15,712 nt of DNA from an uncultured Acetatifactor sp. GTDB lineage: Bacteria > Bacillota > Clostridia > Lachnospirales > Lachnospiraceae. Both the position numbers and the translations under genes were made by a program. Below are positions 1-6,960 of the stretch, in pieces. The stretch lies in NCBI GenBank assembly GCA_910584435.1, contig CAJUAP010000037.1, positions 21,011-36,722 on the forward strand. The letters run 5' to 3'. The notes beneath the pieces were generated by a model. That model was given only the letters and a program-made list of their open reading frames with translations, searched no databases and was not told the DNA's origin. Each line of letters starts with the position of its first letter. Position 1 is the first letter of the stretch.

Positions 1-30
1 GGGATAAACATATTTAGGAGCAAGGATAAA

Positions 31-978
31 GTGGCAGAGAATAAAGAGAAGAATTTTGTATCTTGTGTGGTATACCTGCACAATGAGGGAGAGACGGTAA
101 AAGAATTTCTCGCTAAAATCTGCAGGGTAATGCAGGAGTATTTTGAGAAGTTTGAGATTGTGTGTGTGAATGACGGATGTGTGGATGATACGGTGGAACA
201 GGTGGGGGCTTTTTTGGCGGATGAAGAGGAGCAGCCGGTAGTCAGCCTGATTCATTTGAGCTATTATCAGGGTGTGGAAAGCGCCATGAATGCGGGCAGG
301 GATTTGGCGGTAGGGGACTTCCTGTTTGAATTCGACAGATGTGAGCCCGATTTTGATCCATCCCTTATTCTGGAGGTATATCACAGGGCTCTGGAAGGAT
401 ATGATGTGGTGGCGGCAGCGCCCAAATATGATGTATCATTGACATCGAAGCTGTTCTATATGGTTTATAATTGGGGGAGCCGGTATGGGGGGAAGATCCG
501 GCAGGAACGTTTCAGGCTCATTTCCAGACGCGCCATTAACCGGGTGAATCAAATGAATACTTATGTTCCTTACCGCAAGGCCATGTATATGAACTGCGGA
601 TTGAAGACGGATACCATCTGTTATGACAATAAGGAAATGGCGAAAAAACACCGCAACAGAGAAGAGAGAGGAAACAGGAATACATTGGCGGTGGATACGC
701 TGATTATTTTTACAGATGTGTTGGAAAAGCTGTCTCTGACGGTGAGTGTGATATTGTTCGGGGCGCTGATGGTGATGTTTGGATACCTGATTTATTCCAT
801 ATTCAGCAAAGTGCGTCCGGTGGAGGGATGGTTATCCATTATGGCATTGATGTCTTTCGGGTTTTTTATGATGTCTGTGATGCTGACATTAATCCTGAAA
901 TATTTATCGGTGCTGCTGAATATGGGCTTCAGACGGCAGCGCTATGTGATAGAAGGAGTGGAAAAGCTGACAAAATGA
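31..978 (+). CDS. GT2 family glycosyltransferase with two C-terminal membrane helices (GtrB/DPM1-like, atypical DxD)
   Basis: A 315-residue protein starting at GTG, with AGGAG 10 nt upstream (positions 16-20). The N-terminal ~225 residues look like a GT2 (GT-A fold) domain: an opening beta strand followed by HNEG (17-20), then the nucleotide-binding NDG (47-49) and GVESAMNAGR near 81-90. Two hydrophobic helices near 234-258 and 267-292 match the C-terminal pair of GtrB/ArnC-type enzymes, which transfer a sugar from a nucleotide donor to undecaprenyl phosphate at the inner membrane face. The usual metal-binding D-x-D/DLQ motif is replaced by F-D-R-C-E-P (101-106), so the second aspartate is missing. 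The enzyme may have altered metal use, altered activity or a non-catalytic role. The next gene overlaps by 4 bp, which suggests translational coupling. The family call is firm; substrate is unknown. Confidence 0.85.
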   Translation: MAENKEKNFVSCVVYLHNEGETVKEFLAKICRVMQEYFEKFEIVCVNDGCVDDTVEQVGAFLADEEEQPVVSLIHLSYYQGVESAMNAGRDLAVGDFLFEFDRCEPDFDPSLILEVYHRALEGYDVVAAAPKYDVSLTSKLFYMVYNWGSRYGGKIRQERFRLISRRAINRVNQMNTYVPYRKAMYMNCGLKTDTICYDNKEMAKKHRNREERGNRNTLAVDTLIIFTDVLEKLSLTVSVILFGALMVMFGYLIYSIFSKVRPVEGWLSIMALMSFGFFMMSVMLTLILKYLSVLLNMGFRRQRYVIEGVEKLTK

Positions 979-1700
979 TGGTGACGATTATTTTTCCGGT
1001 GTTGAATGAGAGACTGCGGTTAAAAAAGGGTATCATCCGCACAGTGGAATATTTGGAGAAAATAGGATTTGATGATTATGAGATTATTATTGTGGACAAT
1101 GGCTCAGAGGATGAGACGCCTGAGATTGCCGCCGGGTTATGCAAAAAGTATGAGAAAGTCAGATATGAGCGAATTCCCGTCAGGGGAGTGGGTGCGGCGT
1201 TCCGCAGAGGGGTAAAATGCAGCCACGGAGAGATTGTGGGATATATGGATATTGATTTGTCCACAAATATTAAGCATTTGGGCGAGGCCGTCCATATTTT
1301 CCAGACACGCCCGGAGGTGGCGTATATTAACGGCAGCCGTTTCGCCAGAGAATCCGATACCCAGGGGAGAAAGTGGTATCGCAGAATCACATCCCAGGGG
1401 TTGTTGATTTTGCTGAAATGTTTTCTGGGAATGAAGTCTACGGATGCTGTCTGCGGATTTACTTTTGTGCGCCGTAAGACCGCCATATCCCTGATCAAGG
1501 GATGCAGCAAGGATAACGGATGGTTCTATATGATTGAGTTCCTGCTGCGGGCGGAGAAGAGAGGCGTGAATATTCTGGACTATCCGGTGGAGTGGCAGGA
1601 GGATTATAATACCACCGTTAAGCTGTTTCGGACCATATGTAATTATCTGGTGCAGATTGGAAGGCTGTTTTATGAATTTAATATCAAGAAGCATATTTGA
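975..1700 (+). CDS. GT2 family glycosyltransferase, soluble, DPM1/polyprenyl-phosphate type
   Basis: A 241-residue protein. The reading frame is open further upstream, but the sensible start is the ATG at 975, which overlaps the previous stop as ATGA; a second ATG follows at 978. AAGGAG at 953-958 is rather far away, so coupling to the upstream gene probably drives initiation. The GT2 motifs are canonical: FPVLNE (7-12), DNGSED (41-46) for nucleotide binding, GVGAAFRRG (71-79), MDIDLS (91-96) with the DxD metal site, and DAVCGFTFVRR (157-167), typical of dolichol/undecaprenyl-phosphate mannosyl- or glucosyltransferases. There is no membrane segment, so it is a peripheral enzyme on the cytoplasmic face. 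Unlike its overlapping neighbour it keeps an intact active site. One reading is that the two form a pair, this one catalytic and the other supplying the membrane part. Sugar and acceptor cannot be told from the sequence. Confidence 0.88.
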   Translation: MMVTIIFPVLNERLRLKKGIIRTVEYLEKIGFDDYEIIIVDNGSEDETPEIAAGLCKKYEKVRYERIPVRGVGAAFRRGVKCSHGEIVGYMDIDLSTNIKHLGEAVHIFQTRPEVAYINGSRFARESDTQGRKWYRRITSQGLLILLKCFLGMKSTDAVCGFTFVRRKTAISLIKGCSKDNGWFYMIEFLLRAEKRGVNILDYPVEWQEDYNTTVKLFRTICNYLVQIGRLFYEFNIKKHI

Positions 1701-1720
1701 TTATTGTGTTGTAAGATGTT

Positions 1721-1849
1721 AAATGCGGGGAATAGTCCAGTGGTCTGTCTGAGGCGTTGTAAATGCGGGGAACAGTTCAGTGGCCAGTCTGAGACGTTGC
1801 AAGTGCGGGGAATAGTTCAGTGGTCTGTCTGAGGTGTTATAAATGTGGA
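1721..1849. repeat. 40-bp tandem repeat (3.2 copies), intergenic
   Basis: Units begin at 1721, 1761 and 1801 with AAATGCGGGG or AAGTGCGGGG; a partial fourth starts at 1841 (AAATGTGGA). Each full unit carries a GTYCAGTGG core, then a GTCTGA core and TTGT, TTGC or TTAT at the end. Units differ at a handful of positions. The period is not a multiple of three and no convincing gene covers it. Related single copies lie at 4104-4133 and 8580-8609, so this is a local amplification of a dispersed element. Confidence 0.85.
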
Positions 1850-2112
1850 TATGACAATAAGTGTAAGGCCAGGAGGTAATGGCAGTGAAATATGCGGATG
1901 TCAGAAGCATGGCTGGTGAAAACGGTGGACAGCGGAAGCGCGGACAGGAGAAATGATGCATGCCGGAAGTGTGGACATTGAAAACGGCGGATGCCGGAAG
2001 CGAAGGCAGCAGAGTAAGCGGATGGAAAAATGGGAGCAGCAGACAATAGGGAGTGAAGTGAAAGGATGACCATTATTCAACAATTTTACGGTAAGGGAAA
2101 GGGATAGCGGCC
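1850..2112. other. Gene-free purine-rich spacer
   Basis: No convincing reading frame with a ribosome binding site lies between the 40-bp repeat and the aminotransferase gene. The plus strand is strongly purine-rich and holds degenerate reiterations of GCGGATG and GGAAGC-like words (about 1903-2025), looking like an old, decayed tandem array. AAGGGAAAGGG at 2093-2103 just before the next gene can serve as its ribosome binding site. No terminator or clear promoter was seen, so read-through from the upstream genes is possible. Confidence 0.5.
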
Positions 2113-3234
2113 ATGGTGGGAGACATGAGTGAGATACGGATTAAAAGGATAGATTTGACCAGGGATTATGAAGCGCATCACAGGGAATATCAGGAGGCAA
2201 TTGAGAGGGTATGCCGGGAAACTGCTTTTTCCGGAGGGAAATTTGCGGATACTTTCGACCGGGAATTTGCAGAATATGTGGGGGTGCCGTATGCTTGCGG
2301 AGTGAATAACGGAACCTCAGCGCTTCATCTGGCCATGCTGGCATTGGGAGTCGGAGCAGGGGATGAAGTGATTGTACCTGCCAATACTTATATTGCCACT
2401 GCATGGGGGGTATCTTATACGGGGGCCGTGCCTGTGTTTGTGGACTGTACCCCGGATACATGGGAGATTGATCCGGAAAGGATAGAAGCGAAGATTACGC
2501 CCAGGACAAAGGGGATTATCGGTGTCCATTTATACGGGCAGCCTTTTGATTATGCAGGGGTAAGCGCTGTTGCCCAAAAGCATGGATTGTTCGTGGCGGA
2601 GGATTGTGCACAGGCCCACGGTGCGAAATTCAGGGGCAGGAATGTGGGTTCCCTGGGAGAAATGGGGTGTTTCAGTTTCTATCCGGGGAAGAATCTGTAT
2701 GCATTTGGCGAGGGCGGCAGCATTACCTGTAAAAAAGAATCTTATTACAGGCATATGACCAGATTGAAAAACCAGGGATGCGATATCAGATATTATCATG
2801 ATGAGATTGGGTATAATTACCGGCTGGAAGGACTGCAGGGAGCAGTTTTGAGCGTCAGTTTGAAGTATTTGCCGCAGTGGACCAGGAGACGGCAGGAAAT
2901 AGGGCATCGTTATCTGCAGGAGATCAGGAATCCGCTGATTACCATGCAGGTACATCCTGACAATACGGAGCCTGTATTTCACCTGTTTGTCATTCAGGTG
3001 GAAGAGAGGGACAAGTTCCTGGCGTATATGGCGGATGCAGGTGTGGAATGCAATCTGCATTATCCTGTACCATGTCATCTGCAGAAGGCGTATGCACATC
3101 TGGAGTACAGGAAAGGGGATTGTCCCAATGCGGAAGCGCTGGCGGAGCACTGTGTCACATTGCCGTTGTTTCCGGAGATGCGGGAGAACGAAATTGCGCG
3201 TGTTATTGCATTGTGTAATGAATATGGCGTATAG
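2113..3234 (+). CDS. DegT/DnrJ/EryC1/StrS-family PLP-dependent sugar aminotransferase
   Basis: A 373-residue protein, the usual length for the family. It transfers an amino group, normally from glutamate, onto a keto group of a nucleotide-linked keto-deoxy sugar in the cytoplasm. Visible motifs: NNGTSALHL (65-73), a phosphate-binding turn; DEVIVPANTYIA (84-95); EDCAQAHG (163-170), whose aspartate (D164) contacts the PLP ring nitrogen; and SFYPGKNLYAFGEGG (188-202), with K193 as the predicted Schiff-base lysine. The middle and C-terminus (NQGCDIRYYHDEIGYNYRLE, then LHYPVPCHL) also fit ArnB/FdtB/QdtB-type enzymes. All key residues are present. The start is ATG 2113 behind an AAGGGAAAGGG stretch; ATG 2125 (MSEIRIKR) is possible. 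With the GNAT gene downstream it probably makes an N-acetylated amino-deoxy sugar nucleotide. Whether the amino group goes to C3 or C4 is not decidable here. Confidence 0.92.
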   Translation: MVGDMSEIRIKRIDLTRDYEAHHREYQEAIERVCRETAFSGGKFADTFDREFAEYVGVPYACGVNNGTSALHLAMLALGVGAGDEVIVPANTYIATAWGVSYTGAVPVFVDCTPDTWEIDPERIEAKITPRTKGIIGVHLYGQPFDYAGVSAVAQKHGLFVAEDCAQAHGAKFRGRNVGSLGEMGCFSFYPGKNLYAFGEGGSITCKKESYYRHMTRLKNQGCDIRYYHDEIGYNYRLEGLQGAVLSVSLKYLPQWTRRRQEIGHRYLQEIRNPLITMQVHPDNTEPVFHLFVIQVEERDKFLAYMADAGVECNLHYPVPCHLQKAYAHLEYRKGDCPNAEALAEHCVTLPLFPEMRENEIARVIALCNEYGV

Positions 3235-3299
3235 TCTGTTACAGGATGCAGCCGGAAATAGGCTGAGTGTTGCCGTAATAATATAGGCATAGGTATCAA

Positions 3300-3475
3300 C
3301 CGCTGCTGTTGGAACAAGCGAGGCAAGGATTGCAGACCGTTGCTGTTGGAATAAGCGAGGCAAGGATTGCAGACCGCTGCTGTTGGAACAAGCGAGGCAG
3401 AGATTGCAGACCGCTGCTGTTGGAACAAGCGAGGCAGAGATTGCAGACCGCTGCTGTTGGAATAAGCGAAACAGG
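3300..3475. repeat. 37-bp tandem repeat (about 4.7 copies), intergenic
   Basis: Units start at 3300, 3337, 3374 and 3411, with a partial fifth at 3448. Each begins CCGCTGCTGTTGGAA (CCGTTGCTG in the second), continues AYAAGCGAGGCA, and ends ATTGCAGA. Copies are nearly identical, differing at only a few sites, so the array is young or kept homogeneous. There are no spacers between units, so it is not CRISPR. A diverged single copy is seen at 4184-4221. The rest of the 3235-3538 spacer shows no gene. Confidence 0.9.
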
Positions 3476-3538
3476 GCGGCAAACTTTAAGAAAGCCGGTG
3501 AGTGGGAAAATGTTTGGCTGGGAAAGTGAGGAATACAA

Positions 3539-4087
3539 TTGTCCATGGAGAGATTTGCGGATGAAGCGGCAGGTATTTATCTGAGGCGGATGACTTATGA
3601 TGACACCGATGCCATTGTAGCATGGCGGAACAATGATGAGGTGCGGCGCAGATTTATATACCAGGAACCGTTTACCAGACAGGGGCATGAGAACTGGATT
3701 AAAAACATGGTGGAGACCGGGCGTGTCGTGCAGATGATCATCTGTGATTCGAGCACAAAGGAAGCGCTTGGAAGCGTGTATATCCGGGATATTGACAGGC
3801 AGCATAACAAGGCGGAATACGGTATTTTCATTGGAGAAGCACAGGCCAGGGGCAGAGGGGCGGGAACCGCGGCGGCAAAACTGATGCTTCGTTATTGTTT
3901 TGAAGAGGAGAAGCTGCACAGGATATATCTCCGCGTATTGGCGGACAATCATCAGGCCATTCGAAGCTATGAGAAGGCGGGATTTGTAAAAGAGGCATGT
4001 CTGAGAGATGATGTTCGCATTGAGGGAACATACCGTGATATCATATGGATGGCGGTTGTCAATACAGATAATTCTCAATACAGATAA
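3539..4087 (+). CDS. GNAT-family N-acetyltransferase (RimJ/RimL/PseH-like), likely amino-sugar acetyltransferase
   Basis: A 182-residue protein with one GNAT domain (about 13-172) that transfers an acetyl group from acetyl-CoA to an amine. The N-terminal part (YLRRMTYDDTDAIVAWRNN, 14-32) and the HENW motif (50-53) resemble PseH and RimL groups. The acetyl-CoA pyrophosphate loop is Q-A-R-G-R-G-A-G (102-109). NHQAIRSYEKAGF (137-149) is the classic late GNAT motif with its tyrosine. Start: a TTG at 3539 has GAGG at good spacing (7 nt); the ATG at 3545 (MERFADEA) gives a protein two residues shorter with longer spacing. Position between a sugar aminotransferase and GT2 genes suggests it acetylates the amino group of the sugar nucleotide. 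Ribosomal-protein acetylation is the main alternative, less likely from context. Confidence 0.87.
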   Translation: MSMERFADEAAGIYLRRMTYDDTDAIVAWRNNDEVRRRFIYQEPFTRQGHENWIKNMVETGRVVQMIICDSSTKEALGSVYIRDIDRQHNKAEYGIFIGEAQARGRGAGTAAAKLMLRYCFEEEKLHRIYLRVLADNHQAIRSYEKAGFVKEACLRDDVRIEGTYRDIIWMAVVNTDNSQYR

Positions 4088-4103
4088 GGATGAATAATGT
4101 CGT

Positions 4104-4133
4104 AACGGTTCAGTGGCCTGTATGAACTGTTGC
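4104..4133. repeat. Single diverged copy of the 40-bp repeat family core
   Basis: By hand alignment this 30-bp stretch matches the core of the 40-bp repeat unit at 1771-1800 at about 24 of 30 positions, sharing GTTCAGTGGCC and the GTTGC end. It lies between the GNAT gene and the next GT2 gene. Confidence 0.6.
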
Positions 4134-4183
4134 ATAATGTCAAAGTCGGCCTGGCAGGTGCAGGAATATTGTACATTGAGAAA

Positions 4184-4221
4184 AACAAGCGAGGGGATTT
4201 GGAGCATTCCCTGGCTGTTGG
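4184..4221. repeat. Single diverged copy of the 37-bp repeat family
   Basis: The 38-bp stretch starts AACAAGCGAGG and ends GCTGTTGG, the same order and almost the same spacing as one rotated unit of the 3300-3475 array (AACAAGCGAGG to GCTGTTGG, 37 bp). The middle is diverged. Hand alignment only. Confidence 0.45.
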
Positions 4222-4296
4222 TGAAAATGTTCATTCCGGTTATAGATTTATAAATGTCATGGCTGAACTGATACGATTTGGCAGATGGGAGTCGGC

Positions 4297-5226
4297 ATGA
4301 TAAAAGTATCTTTTGTAATTCCGTGTTATTGTTCGGAACAGACACTGCCCCATGTGGTGGCAGAGATAGAAGAAAAAATGCGTACCATGAAAGAGTACGA
4401 ATATAATATTATACTGGTAAATGATTGTTCACCGGACAATACCATGGGAGTGATTCGTGGATTATGTGCAGGCAATCCGAAGATTCGGGGAATTGGATTT
4501 GCACAGAATTTCGGCCAGCATTCCGCATTGATGGCAGGACTGCGGTGTTCTGACGGGGAGTATGTGGTGTGTCTGGATGATGATGGGCAGACGCCTGCGG
4601 ATGAAGTGGACAAGCTCCTTGGGAAGCTGGAGGAAGGGTATGATGCCGTGTATGCGCAATATGACCATAAACAGCATTCCGCATTCCGCAATCTGGGCAG
4701 TAAAATAAATGAGCGCATGACGCGTATGATGCTGGGAAAACCTTCGGAGCTGTATATTTCCAGCTATTTTGCAGTGAAGCGGTTTGTGGTGGAGGATATG
4801 ATACGTTACGAGAATTCATACCCCTATGTGATAGGTCTTGTGCTGAGAGCGACGAAGCATATTGCAAATGTACCTGTGAACCACAGAGAGCGAGAGTCGG
4901 GGGCTTCCGGTTATAATCTGAAAAAATTAGTGGCATTGTGGTTTAACGGATTTACGGCATTTTCCGTTAAGCCCTTGCGGATTGCTACTGCTGTAGGTGC
5001 TTTGAGCGCTGTCGTGGGATTTTTATATGGGATTTATACCATCATTAAGCGTTTCTTAAATCCGGCGGTGCCCATGGGATTCAGTTCCACTATGTCGGCC
5101 ATTGTGTTTTTCGGCGGGATGATTATGCTGATGCTGGGGCTGATTGGGGAATATATTGGACGTATCTATATCAGCCTGAATAATTCGCCTCAATATGTCA
5201 TACGAGAGAAGATTAATCTGGACTAG
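4297..5226 (+). CDS. ArnC/GtrB-like GT2: undecaprenyl-phosphate sugar transferase
   Basis: A 309-residue protein. I place the start at ATG 4297 (MIKVSFVIPCY) because GGGAG sits 5 nt upstream; ATG 4285 is in frame but has no better site. Domains: GT-A glycosyltransferase (about 3-225), then two membrane helices near 229-250 and 263-289, the standard ArnC/GtrB layout. Motifs: VNDCSPDNT (41-49), NFGQHSALMAG (71-81), LDDDGQTP (93-100) with the metal-binding aspartates, and R-E-R-E-S-G-A-S-G-Y (197-206), matching the lipid-acceptor motif R-x-x-G-x-S. These enzymes load a sugar from a nucleotide donor onto undecaprenyl phosphate at the cytoplasmic face. All catalytic residues are present. The next gene starts 16 nt downstream and is GT-C-like, the usual partner that uses the flipped lipid-linked sugar. 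The sugar may be the product of the aminotransferase/GNAT pair (inference). Confidence 0.93.
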   Translation: MIKVSFVIPCYCSEQTLPHVVAEIEEKMRTMKEYEYNIILVNDCSPDNTMGVIRGLCAGNPKIRGIGFAQNFGQHSALMAGLRCSDGEYVVCLDDDGQTPADEVDKLLGKLEEGYDAVYAQYDHKQHSAFRNLGSKINERMTRMMLGKPSELYISSYFAVKRFVVEDMIRYENSYPYVIGLVLRATKHIANVPVNHRERESGASGYNLKKLVALWFNGFTAFSVKPLRIATAVGALSAVVGFLYGIYTIIKRFLNPAVPMGFSSTMSAIVFFGGMIMLMLGLIGEYIGRIYISLNNSPQYVIREKINLD

Positions 5227-5242
5227 GCGGAGGAAAGTGACC

Positions 5243-6835
5243 ATGGACAAATGGAAGGATTGGTGGAAACGGGATGAGAGGGGAATCCTGCTTGTGAAGT
5301 CGGTGCTTCTGGCAGTTCTCCCCCTGGTGTGTTGTCTGGTGTACTGCGCAGGAAAGGGAAGAGGACTGGGGGAAGTCTATCTGCCTGCCTCAGAGTGGAA
5401 TGATGAGTTGTTTTATTATAAACAGGTGGAAGGGATGATCAGCCATGGATATCCTTTGGGGTATTTCGGATTTAATGAGAGCCATGCGCTGAAGCTGTCA
5501 TTTGCGGCATGGAGTCCTGTGCTGGTGTTACCATGGGTGGTCTGGGGAAAATTGTTTGGCTGGAACCTGATGGCACCGGTTCTGTGCAATATATTTCTTA
5601 TGAGTCTGAGTGTTTTTCTGTTTGTGTGGCTGGTGCGGCCGTCCTGGAAACAGCTTGGCATATTGACGGTTTTGTTCTGTCTCTATACTCCCTTTGTGCG
5701 GTATATGCTTTCGGTTATGCCGGAGGTTATTTGTTTCAGCATGCTGATTGTATTTTATGCCCTGGCCATCAATTATCTGCGGTGTGAAAAGGGGTATAAG
5801 CTGGCGTTATTGTTTATGATTTCCGGGGTGCTGACGCTGATGCGGCCCTATATGCTGCTGTTCTTATTGCTGCCTGCCTGGTTCTGGATACGCAGAAGCA
5901 AGTGGAAGGGGGCTGTAGGGGCGCTGGCGGTTATGGCTTCTGTGCTGGGATTGTATGCGTATATTAAGCATGCATACGGCGCAGAGTATTTTGCACCTTT
6001 ATTTTTTACGGATTGGGTTACTGCATTTTTTGAACAGGGATTTTTCGGGGGCATTCGGTACGGATTGGGAAAGCTGTACTATATGGGAAAGGATTTCCTG
6101 CAGCATACCAGGCAGGGCTTCCGGACAGGGCTGGCTTCCGGCGCATTCTTCGCAGGATATCTTGTGTGTATGTTTGTGCTGATAGGGCAGAGCCTGAGAG
6201 ACTATCTGAATATTCGCAAGGAAGGGAAGGGGCTGCGCAGGAAAGGCAATATATTTATAATTGAAGCCCATCTTGCATTCAGTTTTGCAGCTATGTTTTT
6301 TGCGCTGCTTCTGATGTACAAGCTGACGGAAGGAAGCAAGCATCTGCTGACGTTTATGGCGGCAGCTCTGTTTATCATTGCTTTGATGGAGACAAAATTC
6401 TATAAAAAGGCGGTTCTGGTTGGTGTTACTTTTGCCTACTTTTATTCCTATATGGCCGTTGATGACTATGACTATCTGGTGCCTTTTGTGCAGGAAGAAC
6501 GTCAGGCGTGTGTGAACCAATGGCAGGAGGCGCTTGCAGGACGGCTTGTGATAGATATGGATGATGTGCCGTCCTATGATAATGTGGTTATATGGGTGCT
6601 TTATGATGCGGTGGGCGATACCAATATCAATACGCAATGGCAGCTGTTGTACGCACTGCCGGATGGGTTTGGCATTAGCTGCTGTATGCCGGAATATGTG
6701 GGGGAACATTTTGATACCCTTCAGAGCAGATATATCTGCATGCCGCCGGGCGGAGTGATTGAGAGCCGCTGCGTTCAGGCCGGATATACTAAAATTGTGG
6801 AAAGTGAAAAAGCTGTTTTGTATCAGAGATATTAA
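5243..6835 (+). CDS. Polytopic membrane protein, GT-C-fold glycosyltransferase-like
   Basis: A 530-residue protein. The start is ATG 5243 behind a strong GGAGG (5229-5233) 9 nt away; the frame is open further upstream but lacks a site there. The first helix spans about 15-35, followed by an outside loop with S-E-W-N-D-E-L-F-Y-Y (50-59) and then roughly ten more hydrophobic segments to about residue 415. The C-terminal ~110 residues are hydrophilic. An acidic pair (D54, E55) in the first outer loop is the hallmark position of the catalytic acid in GT-C enzymes that use polyprenyl-phosphate sugars. No precise family can be named by eye; similar proteins are often annotated as RgtA/B/C/D-like or hypothetical. 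It lies 16 nt after the ArnC/GtrB-like gene and before a terminator, so the two are almost certainly co-transcribed. Likely role: moving the lipid-linked sugar to an extracytoplasmic acceptor. Confidence 0.8.
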   Translation: MDKWKDWWKRDERGILLVKSVLLAVLPLVCCLVYCAGKGRGLGEVYLPASEWNDELFYYKQVEGMISHGYPLGYFGFNESHALKLSFAAWSPVLVLPWVVWGKLFGWNLMAPVLCNIFLMSLSVFLFVWLVRPSWKQLGILTVLFCLYTPFVRYMLSVMPEVICFSMLIVFYALAINYLRCEKGYKLALLFMISGVLTLMRPYMLLFLLLPAWFWIRRSKWKGAVGALAVMASVLGLYAYIKHAYGAEYFAPLFFTDWVTAFFEQGFFGGIRYGLGKLYYMGKDFLQHTRQGFRTGLASGAFFAGYLVCMFVLIGQSLRDYLNIRKEGKGLRRKGNIFIIEAHLAFSFAAMFFALLLMYKLTEGSKHLLTFMAAALFIIALMETKFYKKAVLVGVTFAYFYSYMAVDDYDYLVPFVQEERQACVNQWQEALAGRLVIDMDDVPSYDNVVIWVLYDAVGDTNINTQWQLLYALPDGFGISCCMPEYVGEHFDTLQSRYICMPPGGVIESRCVQAGYTKIVESEKAVLYQRY

Positions 6836-6918
6836 TGTGAAAGGGACATATCCTTAACAGGACAGCCGGAAGGTGAATGCAGTCACCCGCCCCGGCGCAG
6901 CTTATAGAACTATTTAGG

Positions 6919-6960
6919 AATAGCCGTCAGTCTCGCCAAAGAACAGGACGGCTATTTTTA
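6919..6960 (+). terminator. Rho-independent terminator
   Basis: A perfect 10-bp stem, AATAGCCGTC (6919-6928) with GACGGCTATT (6947-6956), has an 18-nt loop and is followed by a short T run (TTTTTA, counting the end of the stem). It closes the plus-strand transcript. It touches the 3' end of the convergent SGNH gene, whose stop is at 6958-6960, and the A/T-ended stem may act in both directions, although the T run on the minus strand is poor. Confidence 0.8.

Noticed and set aside
1719..2083. Several 60-80-residue minus-strand frames in the spacer
   Set aside because: Low-complexity, Ser/His/Phe-rich, no ribosome binding sites; a by-product of the purine-rich plus strand.
3300..3475. CRISPR array, suggested by about 37-bp repeats
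   Set aside because: Repeats are directly adjacent with no unique spacers, and no cas gene is near; it is a plain tandem repeat.
2530..3546. 338-residue minus-strand frame opposite the aminotransferase
   Set aside because: It lies antisense to a clear DegT gene and through the 37-bp array; its long open frame comes from codon bias and repeats, with no domain and no ribosome binding site seen.
3296..4345. 349-residue minus-strand frame
   Set aside because: Antisense to the GNAT gene and repeat array, with low-complexity repeated ends (LFQQQRSAI type) and no known motif.
5999..6709. 236-residue minus-strand frame
   Set aside because: Antisense to the polytopic membrane protein, His/Gln-rich composition typical of a shadow frame, no start signal.
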